Assembly: GCA_013399015.1 (NCBI GenBank)
Contig: VWZX01007392.1
Location: 310,001 to 374,000 of the forward strand
Source: Galbula dea
Lineage: Eukaryota > Chordata > Aves > Piciformes > Galbulidae
Length of the DNA: 64,000 nt
Direction: 5' to 3'
A program made the position numbers and the translations under genes. This document shows positions 28,701 through 39,695 of the stretch, piece by piece. A model generated the notes under the pieces. The model ran no database searches. It was given only the letters and a program-made list of their open reading frames with translations, and was not told where the DNA came from. Position 1 is the stretch's first letter. Every line of letters begins with the position of its first letter.

Positions 28701-29789
28701 GCCAGAATGACGGTGACATCATCTTCCCCTTTGAGCTCAACAAGTGCAGGACATGTGAAGGTGAGATGGTGGAGAGAAACAGGGAGGGGATAGATCCTGA
28801 GGCCACCAAGGTCTGCCTCCAGTTTGAGTGGCATTTGTGCTAGGGAGAGGTACAGAGCCAGAGCCAGCTAGACCACAGTGCATCTGTGCATGGCCTGTGT
28901 GTATGCACCAGGATATCACAGCAGCTGATCAGCATTATAATAGTGTTTGGCCAGAGCTGCTGGTATGGTGGAGCATGTAGGTCCCTTCCTGACCACACTT
29001 TGTGCATCCAGTCCTTGGTGGCAGTGGGCATTCAGGTTGTGACTGCAGTGAGCAGGTGTCTGGGAGCCTTGGCTTCCCTTCTGCTGTGGTTATGGGACAG
29101 GCTTTTGCTTGCATGCAGTTCGTTTGCACCTGTTTAGATGGCTGGAGCTGACCTTGTAGAGCAGAGTGAGTCTGAAGGCTTTGTCTCTATGCCTGTCCTG
29201 CCTGCCAAGAAATCCCAGGGCCCTTTCAGGAATCATCCTCAATAATACTAATGGCCATGAAGAGCTTGTCCTTGCAGCTTGGGACCAGCCTCTGAACTGG
29301 CTTGAAATGGCTCTTGACAACATGCATGCCTTGGTTTGGCAGATGCAGTGACAGAGAAAACTTGGGGCAGAGTCACTGTTTCCTTGGAGAATCAGGAAAC
29401 TGTGGGGAAAGACCTTGTGCAAAGTAGGAAGCCTCCCACCTATGCTCCCAAAGGCATTGCAAACTTCCAGAATGGTGCTAGTCCCCCCCTTCTGGGGCTT
29501 GTTCTGCCATGGCTTTGGTTTGAAATGTCCTCTTGGACAAACCTGGAGGATCCATCCCCAGGTTGCAGTGCATCAGGCAGTTTGTGTCAGCCTCTGCCAG
29601 CTCTTATCCATACTTTCCCTCACAGAGTGCAAAGCCTGCTACCACAAATCCTGCTTTAAATCCACCCACTGTCCCCGCTGCGAGCGGCTTCAAGCCAGGA
29701 GAGAGCTGCTGGCCAAGCAGAGCATGGAGTCCTATGTTTCAGACTATGAAGATGAACTGGAGCAGGAGGAGGCAGAAGCGGCCACATGA
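4269..29789 (+). CDS. RUBCN: Rubicon (RUN domain and cysteine-rich, Beclin-1-interacting autophagy regulator)
   Basis: Twenty coding exons: 4269-4306, 10717-10870, 13291-13374, 14325-14484, 14659-14765, 15661-15817, 16046-16594, 19637-19732, 19909-20024, 20507-20708, 21079-21180, 24753-24813, 25614-25746, 26105-26250, 26602-26666, 27246-27484, 27869-27930, 28129-28282, 28667-28760 and 29626-29789. They sum to 2,883 bases (960 codons plus stop) and all phases agree; human Rubicon is 972 residues. The N-terminal RUN domain covers about residues 25-180 (SKYGGLERLCRDMHSILYHG). A Ser-rich middle follows (SEDxGPEYLAIGNL-like block, [20 protein letters not shown]), then an acidic coiled stretch (LEEEEEDSDKEIQELKQKI). 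The C-terminal Rubicon-homology zinc-binding region starts at about residue 705 (YRCAGCGIRTDPDYIKRLQY) and ends with CEECKACYHKSCFK and CPRCERLQARRE. Known role of the family: it binds the Beclin 1-UVRAG-VPS34 PI3-kinase complex and Rab7, slows autophagosome and endosome maturation, and is required for LC3-associated phagocytosis. The start lies in a 38-base first exon (MEVEHREGRAES) in the CpG island. Confidence 0.97.
4307..10716 (+). other. RUBCN: RUBCN intron 1
   Basis: This is the largest intron of the gene (about 6.4 kb). Its first 450 bases are still CpG-island sequence; the rest is ordinary intronic DNA with one CR1 insertion at 7,130-7,568. Short open frames here have no recognisable domains, and I see no second promoter. 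Confidence 0.75.
7130..7568 (-). mobile_element. CR1 LINE 3' fragment, antisense, in RUBCN intron 1
   Basis: Read on the + strand it begins with AGAATCATAGAATG and GGTTGGAAGGGACCTTAAAG, the reverse complement of the CR1 3' end with its short ATTCTATG-type terminal repeat. It runs to TCAGCCTGTCCTCATAGGGG. On the minus strand a 77-codon piece of CR1 reverse-transcriptase C-terminus remains readable (NRTRGNGYKLKEEKFRLEIR). It is 5'-truncated like most CR1 copies. Confidence 0.95.
10871..13290 (+). other. RUBCN: RUBCN intron 2
   Basis: About 2.4 kb of intronic sequence with ordinary splice signals at both ends (AAG|GTAGGG and GGGCAG|GTGTGC). It includes an AT-rich stretch at about 12,120-12,450. 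No element or RNA gene is recognised. Confidence 0.7.
17612..17952 (+). mobile_element. CR1 LINE fragment, sense
   Basis: The translated sequence is the C-terminal part of a CR1 reverse transcriptase: YSALVRPHLEYCVQFWAPQH, then LLEQVQRRATKMIKGLENLP and GDYRIEGERLFRCSNCDKTR. The frame is open up to the N gap, about 110 codons. The 3' part expected next (the FRLEIRRNFF-like block and the 3' terminus) is not present on this strand because the sequence changes orientation after the gap. Confidence 0.95.
17953..17960. other. Assembly gap (8 N)
   Basis: Eight undetermined bases lie between a sense and an antisense CR1 fragment. The join is probably not at true spacing; see findings. Confidence 0.99.
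17961..18055 (-). mobile_element. CR1 LINE 3' fragment, antisense
   Basis: It starts inside the motif AGTTGGAAGGGACCTCAAAG and continues TCATCTAGTTCCAACCCCC, the reverse complement of the CR1 3' end, very like the copy at 7,153 onward. The very 3' tip (AATCATAGAATC) would lie inside the N gap. Confidence 0.9.
21181..24752 (+). other. RUBCN: RUBCN intron (about 3.6 kb)
   Basis: Intronic sequence between the exon ending SAEDVEEYEIR and the exon starting DADIKRNPDSSRKS. It contains a short (GT)n-like tract at about 22,078-22,122. No other feature is recognised. Confidence 0.7.
22078..22122. repeat. GT/GC dinucleotide-rich microsatellite
   Basis: Imperfect (GT)n and (GTGC)n run in a RUBCN intron, beginning at GGCACGTGTGCGTGTG. 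Confidence 0.7.
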
Positions 29790-32208
29790 GCCTGTTGCAG
29801 TGGAGGAGCAGATCGTAGGTTGATTTACATGTGTGGCCTTCATCACCAGAGCCTAAGACACGTGGACTGGAGATGAGGAGGACTGTCAGGAGGCTTGGAG
29901 CACTGTTTCCAAGGGATCTGCTTTCCCCTGTACAGTAGTGCCAGGCTGTGGAAGGGGCATTTCCATCGTCTGGGTCTGCTCCAGGTACTACCTGCACTCC
30001 CCGATGCCTTTGCCTGGGGAGAGGCAGCTGCTCCTGCCTGTCCTGTAGGCTGAACAGGGGCCTTCTCTGAGCAGTTGTTCATGCTGGACCAGGCAGGGCT
30101 TTTCTGCCAGTCCCTGTGCCCTGCTTGCTGGCAGGGTCCCTTGGGGAGTGGTTGCCAGTTTCTGCTCATCAGCTGGATACTTGGAAGCTCTGGCCACATC
30201 TCCTTCTTGGAGGAGGGAATCAGCTCTCCGAGTCCTCCAACCCTCTGTCCTGCTACTGGTGGTTGTGTGCAGGGATGGAGGGTAGGGGTTTGAGGTTGGA
30301 TGTACATTTTTACAGCTTCCTTTCTCAAATGTGGCTTGGGACATTGCCAGAGAGCAGTTGATCTCACTCCAGGATCAGAGCAGAGAAGGTGACAGTGGTG
30401 AAAATGCCAGACTTCTGCCTCACCTCTCTGTGCTGCCTCTGCTGAGCTGCTTTCCTTGCCTTCCACCCACAGCCCCCAAGCAGCTGCACAAGGGGACCAC
30501 TGCTGTTGGGCTTTTGGTGGAGGTAGATCCCTATGGCTGGAGGATGCAGTAAGCTAGGCTTCCAACTCTTCTTCCTCCTCATGCTGTTGGTCTGTCCTCC
30601 CGGGGGCCATGTTCTCCTCTAAGGGTGACGATGGGACCTCACTTCGGTGGCACCAGGACCTGCCTTGCATGCAGCTGCCTTCTGCCATGTCAGGGTGCAG
30701 GTGAAGGCTCAGCCTGCAGCTGCGTCCCCTGAGCCTCTGTCTCGGTTTGTCTGTTTAGGCTGAGTTTTTGTGGTTTTAATCTGTTGGATTTGGTTTTATT
30801 TTTTAATGTGGTTGTTTGAATTTTTAACTGTGTTCCACCCTCCAAGGAGGTGTTGCTTGAAATGCCTCTACGGGGACATGTGATCTGCTTGGGACTCACT
30901 GGTATAAATACTCCAGGGCTGTCCCGCTCCTGGTTCCTCACCCCTGGATGGGGCTGGCATTTGCCAGGTGTGCCCTCTCCCAGCAGATCTCTTGCTCCCT
31001 TGGGAGAGGGGTCCCTGAGCCAGGAAAAGCCTTGAGGTTTCCCAGCTGCAGTGCAGCAGGGTAGCCAGGCAGCTTGCTTGCAATGGGAGGTGCACGAGGA
31101 AAAGGGGTTTGGCACCGGGTGCTGCAAAGTGTTGGTCCCTCAGCGATGCAGAGCTACCTGCCATGGCTGACAGCTCCACTAGGTTGGACCCAGAAGTACA
31201 AGGTGAGCTTTGTGCTCTGGGGCTTGCAGTCAGTCAAGGAAATGCCTCTGCATTGCTGGGGGATGCTTTAACCCATGGCATGAATGAGCATCCAGCACCA
31301 CCTTAGCACAGGTATTTGGAATGATGGTGTGGCCTGTGTACGTGCAAGAAGGGTGTTGAGGGACTGGGGGAGCAAAACACTGGAAGAAGGCATCTAGGGG
31401 AAATGGCTCTTGCAGCTTGTGCCCTATTTTGAGGCTGGGATCATCAGGTCCATTGTGGGCTGTCTCTGTGGGGGTGGCAGTGTTGGGGTAGGGGAGAGGC
31501 TGGGCCGCAGGGTTTGGCCCGGGTGAGTGGCTGCAGGCCTTGCTCATGGGGCCCAGGCTCCTGCATGGCAGCCCCTGCTTTGCAACATCCCGGCAAAGCC
31601 AGGACTAGTCCACGAAAGGGGATTCAGCTCACTAGTCACTCCCCTGGGGTTTTTGCTTCCTCTTGTCTTCTGCTTCTTTTCTCTGGGGGAGCAGCTGCTC
31701 TCCCATGTGCTTTCTATCTATAAGCCCCGAGACTGCCAGATGCTGCTCTGCCTTGGTCTTGCCTGTCCTCAACCGCAAGCTAAGCCTTCATGCTGCTGCC
31801 TGGACCTGGCACCCCTTCCCTGGAGCTGCCTCAGCGGCAAACCTCCGTCCACCCTGTTTTGTTTGAAGCACTTTAATGTCATGGGACAACAGCTGAGAGG
31901 CTGTCCATGTCCCTTTCTATAAGCACTGAGTCGATTTAGAGAAGAGGGAAGGGATTTTTGGCTTATTTGTTGCTTCCGTCCTCTTGCTGTGGACTTTGTC
32001 TGGATGCCACGGGATTGCAAACCTGGTGGAGGTCTCCAGGGTAGCACTGACACTGCTGCCCAGCACTGACCACTACAACGAACACTGGAACTGGCCAAGG
32101 CAGTGAGCTCTTCATAAGGGAGAGTGAGGGGCTGCCCTGGCCACCAATTGAAGCCCTCCCCAGGGGACTATTGCACAGTGTAGCAATGAAAATGCTGTCC
32201 CTAATAAA
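29790..32208 (+). other. RUBCN: RUBCN 3' UTR
   Basis: About 2.4 kb follow the TGA stop at 29,787-29,789 with no further coding exon. The first good poly(A) signal on the + strand is AATAAA at 32,203-32,208. The extent of the UTR is inferred from that signal alone; an earlier end is possible. Confidence 0.6.
32203..32208 (+). terminator. RUBCN: Poly(A) signal of RUBCN
   Basis: AATAAA in CCCTAATAAAACAAG, the first canonical signal downstream of the RUBCN stop codon. Confidence 0.65.
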
Positions 32209-33007
32209 ACAAGTTAATAAGGGGCCTGGTTGTGTGGTGGCATCATTTCAGGTGGAATAACAGTGTGTAGCACCCCTTGGGGTCAGTGGGGAGGGACGCT
32301 ATGGGACAGCTTGTGCAACTGGTAATGCATTGCCAGATGTCACTAGGAGGGGATTGTTGTCACCACTCTTTGACTAATCCGGCTGGTTTGTGGCCTCTAC
32401 CTGCAAACTGCCCACTGGACTGAGGGCTGGAGGTACAAGCCACTGAGGAAGAGGCATCATGCCATAAACAACACGGACACAGAATATACAAACTGTGAAT
32501 TTTCAAACAACTGTTGAAGGATGCGTATGCAAGCCCAACACAGCGCTCCCTCTGCATGGAGCAAAGTAGGGCTTCCCTGGGGGCATCACAGCACAAGGAG
32601 CCAGTTTCTGGGGGATTTTTCCCAGCAAAACCCTGCTCAGCCTAAATCTAAGCTGTGTAGAAGCAGAGAAGCAGAAGCAATGGCAATTTGGGCTTACTCT
32701 TAAGCATGGTGGTTGTAGAAAAGGTTTCTGGCAGGCACAGGCATGCTGAGGATGGGCTGGGTTCTCATAGCTGCCAGCAAACCTGTAGAACTCCAGCAGC
32801 AGCCCCAGCATGGCAACTTGAGCAGAGGGTGATAGCAGAAAAAACAGACTTGCAAAACCCTGGGGCTTGCCACTGTTACAGCAAGCCTTCCAACAGTGCC
32901 CAGGGCAAGTCCTGGCCAAGGTGTAAGGTGTGAGCTGGCACCCTAGCAAAGGCACATCTGCCCCCAGCATAGAGGGGCACAAGCAATCTCAAGACGCTCT
33001 CTGCCTG
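32209..33007. other. Spacer between the convergent RUBCN and photolyase genes
   Basis: About 0.8 kb that must hold the 3' UTR of the minus-strand photolyase gene. No canonical AATAAA was noticed on the minus strand here, so the photolyase transcript may use a variant signal or overlap the RUBCN 3' end. Confidence 0.5.
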
Positions 33008-35984
33008 TCACTGGGAGAGCATGTGTGGGGTGTAGCGACGCTCGAACTGGCCTACGTCGAACTTGCGCTTGCAGCCTGCGTAGTTCATGTAGCGAATCTT
33101 CCCAAAGATGGCTCGCTCTGCCCAGCCATGGTCGTGTACGCCGCAGATGGACCAGAGGCAGCCTGTTGGGTGTGAGGACAGGAGCTCAGCTCTCCCCCTT
33201 GCTCAGAGGCATTCGGGCAAAGCAGGGTGGGCTGGAGCATGGGTTGGATTGTCTGCAGAGAGCCCTTCCCCCCTGCTTCTGTGGCCTTGGCCATCAGAGA
33301 TAGGACCCCACCACCACCCCATGCCCCTGTCCTGCAGCTTGCCTACATATCCGTTGGGATCCCTCCCATCCAGCTCATAGCGGTCATTGAGGTAGATGGC
33401 AATACGCAGGGCCTCCTTGGGGGAGCAGGTCCACTCCAGGATCTTCTTGGCCCAGTACATCCGCAGAAAGCCATGCATCTTGCCCTCCCAGACCATTTGC
33501 AGCTGGAGGGAAAGGAACAGCCACAGGGGTCAGTCTGAGCTGGCTCACCTCTGCCCCTTGGGAAAAAGTTCAGCATTTTGTGGGGGAGATGCGGGGCACT
33601 ACACTACCTGGGCAGCGTTCCAGAGGGGGTCATGGGTGGTTCCCTGTTCCAGCTCCTGCAGCTCATAGAGAAAAGGCCTTTTGTCTTTGGCGTGGAGCTT
33701 CAGGGTGGTTTGTGCCCAGTTGTAGGCACCTGTGAGTAAGAGATGAGGAGAAATGCTGAGCAACCCTCTCCTGCAGAGCCTGGAGAAAAGGATGGAGAAT
33801 TAGGCTACTGAGGACACCATGCCCTGGAGGTACCACCCTTTAAGAGGGCATCTGCCACCTCCTGTCTTACCTCCAGAAGGTACCAAGTGATGGCACATTA
33901 TTGCCCCCACAGCCCCTCTCCTAGCAGAAATGGGATTCTCAAGTTGAGGTGACCAGTTGGGTACCAGCCTCACCCCAGTATTGTCCACCCAACCCGGGAT
34001 GCTACCTTGCACACTGTCATAGTTTTCATTGTAGTAGCAAAAGTTTTCAGCCAACTCCCTCCGCACCACGGCCTCCTCCACAAACGCATCCACCGACTCC
34101 TTGTACTTGCTCCGTTGCTTCTGCACCTCCAGGATGGCTCGTTGGGTGGAAACCTGCCCTGGGGACATGGGGAGGGCACAAATCAGGCTGCTGGTCCAAG
34201 CCACTATGCTCAGTCCTGCTGCAGTGTGGGAAGTCTTGGATGCTTACCGAAGTGAAACCACGGGGAGAGATTGCTAAGTGCTGCCTTGTTGGGGTTGTTC
34301 CGGTGGGAGCCAAAAGATTTCAGCCTCTCTGTGATGAAGGACCGCAGCACAGCCAGGCCTGCAGCTGTGCCAGGGGTCGCCCACTCCACTTCCTTTACAG
34401 TTCGGTCCACCTGCAAACTGGAATAACAGGCCTCCCAAGCAATGGGCTGGGTGGCAATCAAACCGTGAGTGCATTTGCAGATGTTCTTCAGCCATGGCTG
34501 CTCTGAGCATTATGTCCCCTGACCCACCACGTCCCCAGCTCACACCAGTCTTCCCTTAACTAGCCCTGTATAGCAGATATGCAGGAATTGAATGAATGAG
34601 GTGGTAACCTCCCTTCCCCAAGGCATCCCCATCTCCACACCACCAGTGTGTGACCTCAGGTGGGTCGCTGCCTCCATCCCCTCCTAGGATCAGGAAGCAG
34701 CTGTGAAACTCTCTAGGACTGGCCACAAGTGGGTTGGAAGGTGTCTCCTGCTGATACCTCTGCTGGGCAGGAGGGGGGATATGGGTGACAAATGACAGGG
34801 GGAAACTCAGTGAGGAACTCGGGGAGCTGAGCGTGGATCTTGCCTCGGATGGTCCTGGCACTGTACTCCTGTTTCTGGGAGGTGACCCAGCAGGGCACAA
34901 TGTTGTGGGCATCAACCTGGGAAGCAAAGCCGTGGAGAAATGTGTAAGGAAGAGAAGCAAATGGGCTCAGTTACATGACATACATACTCCCTGGTCAGGC
35001 CACTCCAGTTCACCTCTGCAAACGTGAAATGCAGGAGACATGTTTCTCCCAGCCAGTGATTTCTCCTGCAGAGCACGGGCACTCACCTGTGCAAATGGCA
35101 CATCCTCTGGCAACTGCTCCCTGACGTCCTCCACCCACTTCCGAGGGAGGCGGAGGGGGCAGAAGTCTGTCACCAGCCCACCCACGCCATGCTCCACCAC
35201 AAACGTGGGCAGCACATCCTTGGCATAGCCCAGCAGCAAGTGGAAGGGGATGTTCAGCTCTGCACACTCCTGCAGTGAGGGTGAAAGGGCTATGGAATAG
35301 CCTATGCTTCTGCAGACCACATCCCACCACCATCTGCCGAAGAGATGGATCTGCCTTCCCCCATCTTCAGGAGCTCTGTCCCACCCACTGCGGCCATCCC
35401 TGCAGTGGCCATACCTTGGCTACCTCCTGCAGACCTTTCAGCATAAAACCATAGTGGCGGATAGTGGCATCCAAGAATTTGGGCACCAGGCAGAAGCAGA
35501 TGTGCAGAGGTAGCTCTTGTTTGAGGGCCAGGCGCTGGGCATAGAGGAAAGCCCAGTTATCTGGGGAGAAAGCACATAGGGCAGCGTCAGGGGAACGCTT
35601 TGCTGATGGGATAGAGATGAAGTTTCTCAAGAGGAATCCCCTCAGTCCTCTCCTGCAGAGACTAGGTCCAAGGCCCACCATGGGATGAGACCAAGGCTTT
35701 TACCACCCATGGAAGCTTCACTTCCCAGCATCTTCTGCAAGCTGGTTCGCACCTTGTACCCGCTGGTCCCGGGACATCCAGTAAAGGATGCACTGAGCAT
35801 CACCCTTCAAGTCTGAGCCCTGTGAGATGAGGCGAACTCGCTTCTTGTTGAACTTGAACTCTCGCACGGATGGGGCCACCTTTCGCCAGGTCTCCTGCAC
35901 CACCTCGTCTTCCTCCTTCCTCCTCTGAGACTCGAGTGGCACCTCCATGGCCTCGGCTTTGCGCTTCCCTTGACACCGCATCAT
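33008..35984 (-). CDS. PHR: Class II CPD photolyase (deoxyribodipyrimidine photo-lyase)
   Basis: Nine coding exons read right to left: 35984-35753, 35560-35415, 35269-35087, 34916-34758, 34446-34248, 34158-34006, 33729-33608, 33502-33343 and 33162-33008. They sum to 1,509 bases (502 codons plus stop), in phase throughout. The enzyme uses FADH- and light to split UV-induced cyclobutane pyrimidine dimers in DNA. Recognisable blocks: VREFKFNKKRVRLIS and ILYWMSRDQRVQ (N-terminal alpha/beta domain), NWAFLYAQRLALKQELPLHI, RNNPNKAALSNLSPWFHFGQ and EEAVVRRELAENFCYYNENY (helical FAD-binding domain), KMHGFLRMYWAKKILEW, and the C-terminal YVGCLWSICGVHDHGWAERA, which is typical of class II enzymes. The start is the first of two adjacent ATGs (35,984); the N-terminus is Lys/Arg/Glu-rich and may hold a nuclear signal. 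The intron after exon 8 has a GC donor. Marsupials, birds and fish have this gene; placental mammals do not. Confidence 0.97.
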
Positions 35985-36360
35985 CCTTAGGACAACCTGG
36001 AGCACCGTGATTGTGCGTGGCCACTGTGAGGGTGAACAAGACTGTATGGAGCTCCCGCTGCCTTGCCCATTCCAGTCTCCAGTCTGCTTCCAATCCCTGG
36101 GAGATGCTGGTACTCTGCCCATCCCGGACCCGGTCTGCTCCTAGTCCCCGATCCCCACTCTGCTCCCAGAGGATGCTGATACCCTGCCCACCCTGATTCC
36201 CGGTCCAGGAGCCTGAGGATAGTGGTACCTTGCCGATCCCGCTTGCCGCGGTCGGGATTCGGGTCTCGGTCTCCGGTTCTGGTCCCGGTCCCGTGCCTTA
36301 CCTAGCAGCGACACCTTTCCGGTTGTTATACAAGCTGGGGGCGTGGCGATGGGCACGTCC
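35985..36360 (-). promoter_or_regulatory. PHR: 5' UTR and putative promoter of the photolyase gene
   Basis: On the minus strand a likely 5' non-coding exon ends at 36,302 (CTGCTAG|GTAAGG), and an acceptor (TTCACCCTCACAG) would start the coding exon at 36,023. The sequence is GC-rich without a clear TATA box. A D-box-like TTATACAA occurs at 36,326-36,333. D-boxes are known light-response elements of fish photolyase genes, but this one is imperfect. The first exon of the broken MUC20-like copy starts only about 200 bases away on the + strand, so the promoter may be bidirectional. Confidence 0.45.
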
Positions 36361-36543
36361 TTTTCGGGGAGAGGCGTGGCGCAAGCATCCAGTACCGCAC
36401 CCACTCCAGGACACCGGAGCCGGTGCTGTACCGATGTCCCCGGCGCGCCTGGAGGGTTGTCAGTGTTTGCTGGTGCCTCACCTCCCTGCCCCGGGGAAGG
36501 CGGAAACGTCCCCAGGGAGGGAGCGAGAGTTCTGGCTCTGGAC

Positions 36544-38530
36544 ATGGCTGGGCACAGAGGAGGGTTGCTCCTCTCCCTGCTGCTGCTGAGCTTTCATCTG
36601 CTGGACCTCATGCTGGGTAAAGGCTAAGAGGATTGCGGTGGTATCTGTGGGGTAGGTGTAGAAGTGGGGACCATCCCTAGGGTGGTGAGTGGGTGGCTTC
36701 ACCCACAATGGTGAAAGACTGTAGGTGCTGTTTGCTCTCCAACATCTCAGCCCTGTCAGGTGAGCAAAGAAGAATGAGCTTTGCAACACAGGAGGGCCAA
36801 CAGCTCTAAGGCTTGGAACATCTCCAATGGCCCTATCATGATGGAAACTGGAGGACTTGGCTTTATTTCTTTTGCCTCTCTGACCTTGCTGAGAAGTCCT
36901 TGGTCCCTGCTAGATCCCCTTGCTGAATCTTGGTCCCTCCTGGGCTTGTTGCTTTTGCTACAACCTGCCCAGCAGCACCAAAAGGCCCTGCCTGGATGGC
37001 AGCACCACTGGGATGCTGCGGGCCTGGAAAACTGCCAAAGCTCTCCTAATATTGGCACTTCACATTAAGCAAGAGCAGCATTGAGTCAAACATAGGGAAT
37101 AATCCTGAGGATTGTACCTCCTGTGAACCTCCAGCTACAGCTGTAGGTCTCCCTCCTCCTGCATCCCTCAACCACACTTCAGCAATCCTTTTGTGGATCA
37201 CTACATGTCTCTAACGACTCATCCCTCAGCAGCAAGGTGGGATTTATTCCTCTCTGGCCCCCTGGGAGACTGGTTCCCTCATTCCCATTATTTACACCTA
37301 GTGCTATCAGCTCCTGACCATCTGCAGCAGAGAGTTTTATGTAAACTGTTGCTGCTGCAGTTTCAGCCTCTCTCACAATCACCAGTTCCCATCTCATGGT
37401 CGCCACTAGTTCCTGCACAGCTCTTCCTGTTGGTCAAGTCTGTCCAACTTCCTCCAGTGATGGGCGAAGAGGGTGGAACAGGTCTTAGCACTGCTGCCTG
37501 TGGCAGTTTCTGCCCTGATAGATGCCCATGTCTTGCTCCTGCTTTGTCAGGGTGGGGGATTTGGGGATTTACATGCCCTGCCTTGCTGAGGAACATGTTG
37601 CCATTCTGGGCATCCTTGTGCTTGATCCACACAGTGTGGTGAATCCCCAGTCCCAATGATCACGGCTGATGCACAGCTCAGGAAGTTCATGCTGGTGGTG
37701 GTGATGCTACACTGTCCCCAAGACAATCATGATCTTAGCCTTTCACCACCAGCCCTTGCATGCATCATTCTGCCACCTCTTTTTACGGACCACAACCACA
37801 GATGTGACAATTACCATGTCCCTGACTCTCCCTACCTCGACAGCCCCAGAAACCCTGGCACTGCTGCCTACCACCGACTCCACCACAACCACCATCCCTC
37901 CCTTCAGTTCTGACACTTCCATCCCAGAGGTACTGACAGACACCAGCACTGCCACTTCTCGGGGAAGCAGTCCAGCAGCCTCCAGCATCACCACACCGCA
38001 AGCAAAGGGCAGCACACCCCATGGCACTTCTGGGTCGCCTGTTGGCACCACGGTGCAGCCTGACCTCACCCCGGCAGGGCTGGGTCTCACCGCCGGCACC
38101 CCAACTCCAACCCCCACGGCCATGACACCCAACTGTGCCGCGACGACCATCGTCACTCCTGTGGGGATTGGCATGGCCTTGGCTCTCAGCTCGTTCGGGG
38201 TCGAAGAGAGCACGCCGCCTAACCCCACCTCTGCTCTTCTCTCCTCCCCCTGGGTCGGCACCACGCTTGGCATCAGCACCCTCCAAGGGCCAGCTGCGAC
38301 CACGCCGCTTGCCAGCACAACCCCGAACCGGCAGCGCCTCTTCTCCCACCGCACCAGCACCGACAGCCGCTTCGGACGAGCCCTCGGCGACCCTGCCGGA
38401 CACCATGTCCACCCCCGTTACCAGCACGGGCGTCCCCGGGAGCATCCCCGCAACCAGCTAGCCGGCGGGGACCACCCCTGCTACTTCCACCCCAACGGTG
38501 CCCGAAACCCCGCGCAGCGCCGCGGATGAA
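36544..38530 (+). pseudogene. Broken first copy of the MUC20-like gene
   Basis: A signal-peptide exon at 36,544-36,616 (MAGHRGGLLLSLLLLSFHLL) and a Thr/Ser/Pro-rich region at 37,797-38,530 match the first two exons of the intact gene at 40,358, offset by about 3.81 kb; the intron between them is similar too. Three lesions are visible. The acceptor that reads TTTGCAG|GG in the intact copy reads TTTTTAC|GG here. The reading frame shifts between about 38,300 and 38,345: the 266-codon open frame leaves the frame that matches the intact copy (APTAASDEP). The matching frame then meets a TAG at 38,459-38,461. The three 3' exons, including the conserved C-terminus, are missing. A transcript could still arise from exon 1, but a normal protein is unlikely. 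Confidence 0.75.
37230..37400 (+). repeat. Left arm of the MUC20-like tandem duplication (intronic marker)
   Basis: The stretch beginning near GGGATTTATTCCTCTCTGGC and including TGTAAACTGTTGCTGCTGCA is nearly the same as 41,055-41,225. With the exon pairs it defines a direct segmental duplication of about 3.8 kb, spanning roughly 36.5-38.5 kb and 40.35-42.2 kb. Confidence 0.85.
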
Positions 38531-38750
38531 TGCAACCCCACACCCCATCATGGAAACGCCGTTACTGGGGCCGAGCCTAATCCTTGGCGTCACGCGGGTC
38601 GGGCCTGGGGCATGCGTGGAGGGGCGTGACCGGTGGGAGGGACGTGTCCCCCGTGGGCTGCTGGGACGGGATGGGGTTAGCCGCGGTCCTGCCCGTAGAT
38701 CCGGTCGCGGTCCTGAGTTGGTCGTGCTGCTGCGCGACAGTAGCCTAGTA

Positions 38751-39500
38751 GGGGGATTATACCCGAGGAATGTGGCTGTACCCTGGCGGTGGGATTGTAC
38801 CCCAGGAGTGTTAACTCAACCTTAGCTGTTCACCAGCAGTGTGACTGTACCCCAAGAATGTGTCTATACCCTAAGGAGTATGGCTGTACCCCGACTGTTT
38901 TCTGACTGAGTGGCTGTACGATGGTGGTATGACTGTACTCCTGGAGTATGACTGTACCCTGGCTGTTCCCTGACTATATGGCTGTACTATATGGCAGTGC
39001 AGCTGTACCCCAGAGTGAGACTGTACTTCAGGAGTATGACTTTACCCCAACGGTTTCTGACTGAGTGGCTGTACCCTGTAGGGGTGGCTGTACTCCAGGA
39101 GTGCAGCTGTATCCTGGCTGTTCCTGACTATGTGTCTGTACTCTATGACAGTGCAGCTGTACCCCAAAAATGTGACTGTACCTTGGCTGCGCTCCCAGAC
39201 AGCCATAGCCTAGCAAGTGTGACTGTATCCTGATGGCGTTTCCAGGAGTCTTTACCCTGGGGCTACCCATACCCTTGCAATGCTCCCTGTGTCTGCAACT
39301 GAACCCAACGGTGAGGCTGTATCTAGCTCTGGTGACCCTGCCATGCACGTGCGCCCCGGCAGCATCTCTGGTGTCCAGTAGCATCTCTACTCCAGTAGAG
39401 CGACTGTATTCTGACAGAGTACCTGCACCCTCCCCTAATGCCGACAGTGTGTGAGCACCCTAGCAGAGTGCCTGTGCCCTTCTGATGCCCTCAGTGTGCT
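38751..39500. repeat. Degenerate minisatellite, unit about 20 bp with core TGNCTGTACCCC
   Basis: Imperfect units such as GTGACTGTACCCCAAGAAT, ATGGCTGTACCCCGACTG and GTGGCTGTACCCTG follow one another across the span between the broken and the intact MUC20-like copies. A longer period of about 154 bp is also visible: the block TTTCTGACTGAGTGGCTGTA near 38,898 recurs near 39,052, and TGGCTGTTCC...TGACTAT recurs similarly. Limits are approximate. Confidence 0.8.
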
Positions 39501-39504
39501 TGTG

Positions 39505-39695
39505 CCCTGGCAGCGCCCCACTGTACCTGTACAGCCACAGGGTGCCTGCACCCTCACAGTGCCCCACTGTACTGTAAAGCCTCAGGGTGCCTGCACCCTC
39601 ACAGTGCCCCACTGTACCTGTACAGCCACAGGGTGGCTGTGCCCTGGCAGTGTCCCAGTTGTACCTGTACAGCTGCAGTTTGGCTGTGCCCTGGA
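39505..39695. repeat. Tandem repeat of about 44-47 bp, four copies
   Basis: Copies contain CCCCACTGTACCTGTACAGC followed by CACAGGGTGCCTGCACCCT. The unit looks like two of the 20-22 bp minisatellite units fused and re-amplified. It continues the minisatellite to its left. Confidence 0.8.

Noticed and set aside
37743..38445. Minus-strand open frames of 205 and 220 codons
   Set aside because: They are antisense to the Thr/Ser/Pro-rich mucin sequence, whose composition keeps the reverse frames open. The peptides are low-complexity Gly/Val/Arg.
37729..38529. 266-codon open frame as an intact mucin gene
   Set aside because: Its second part leaves the frame that matches the intact copy at 41,608, and it lacks a usable splice acceptor and the 3' exons; it is the decayed duplicate.
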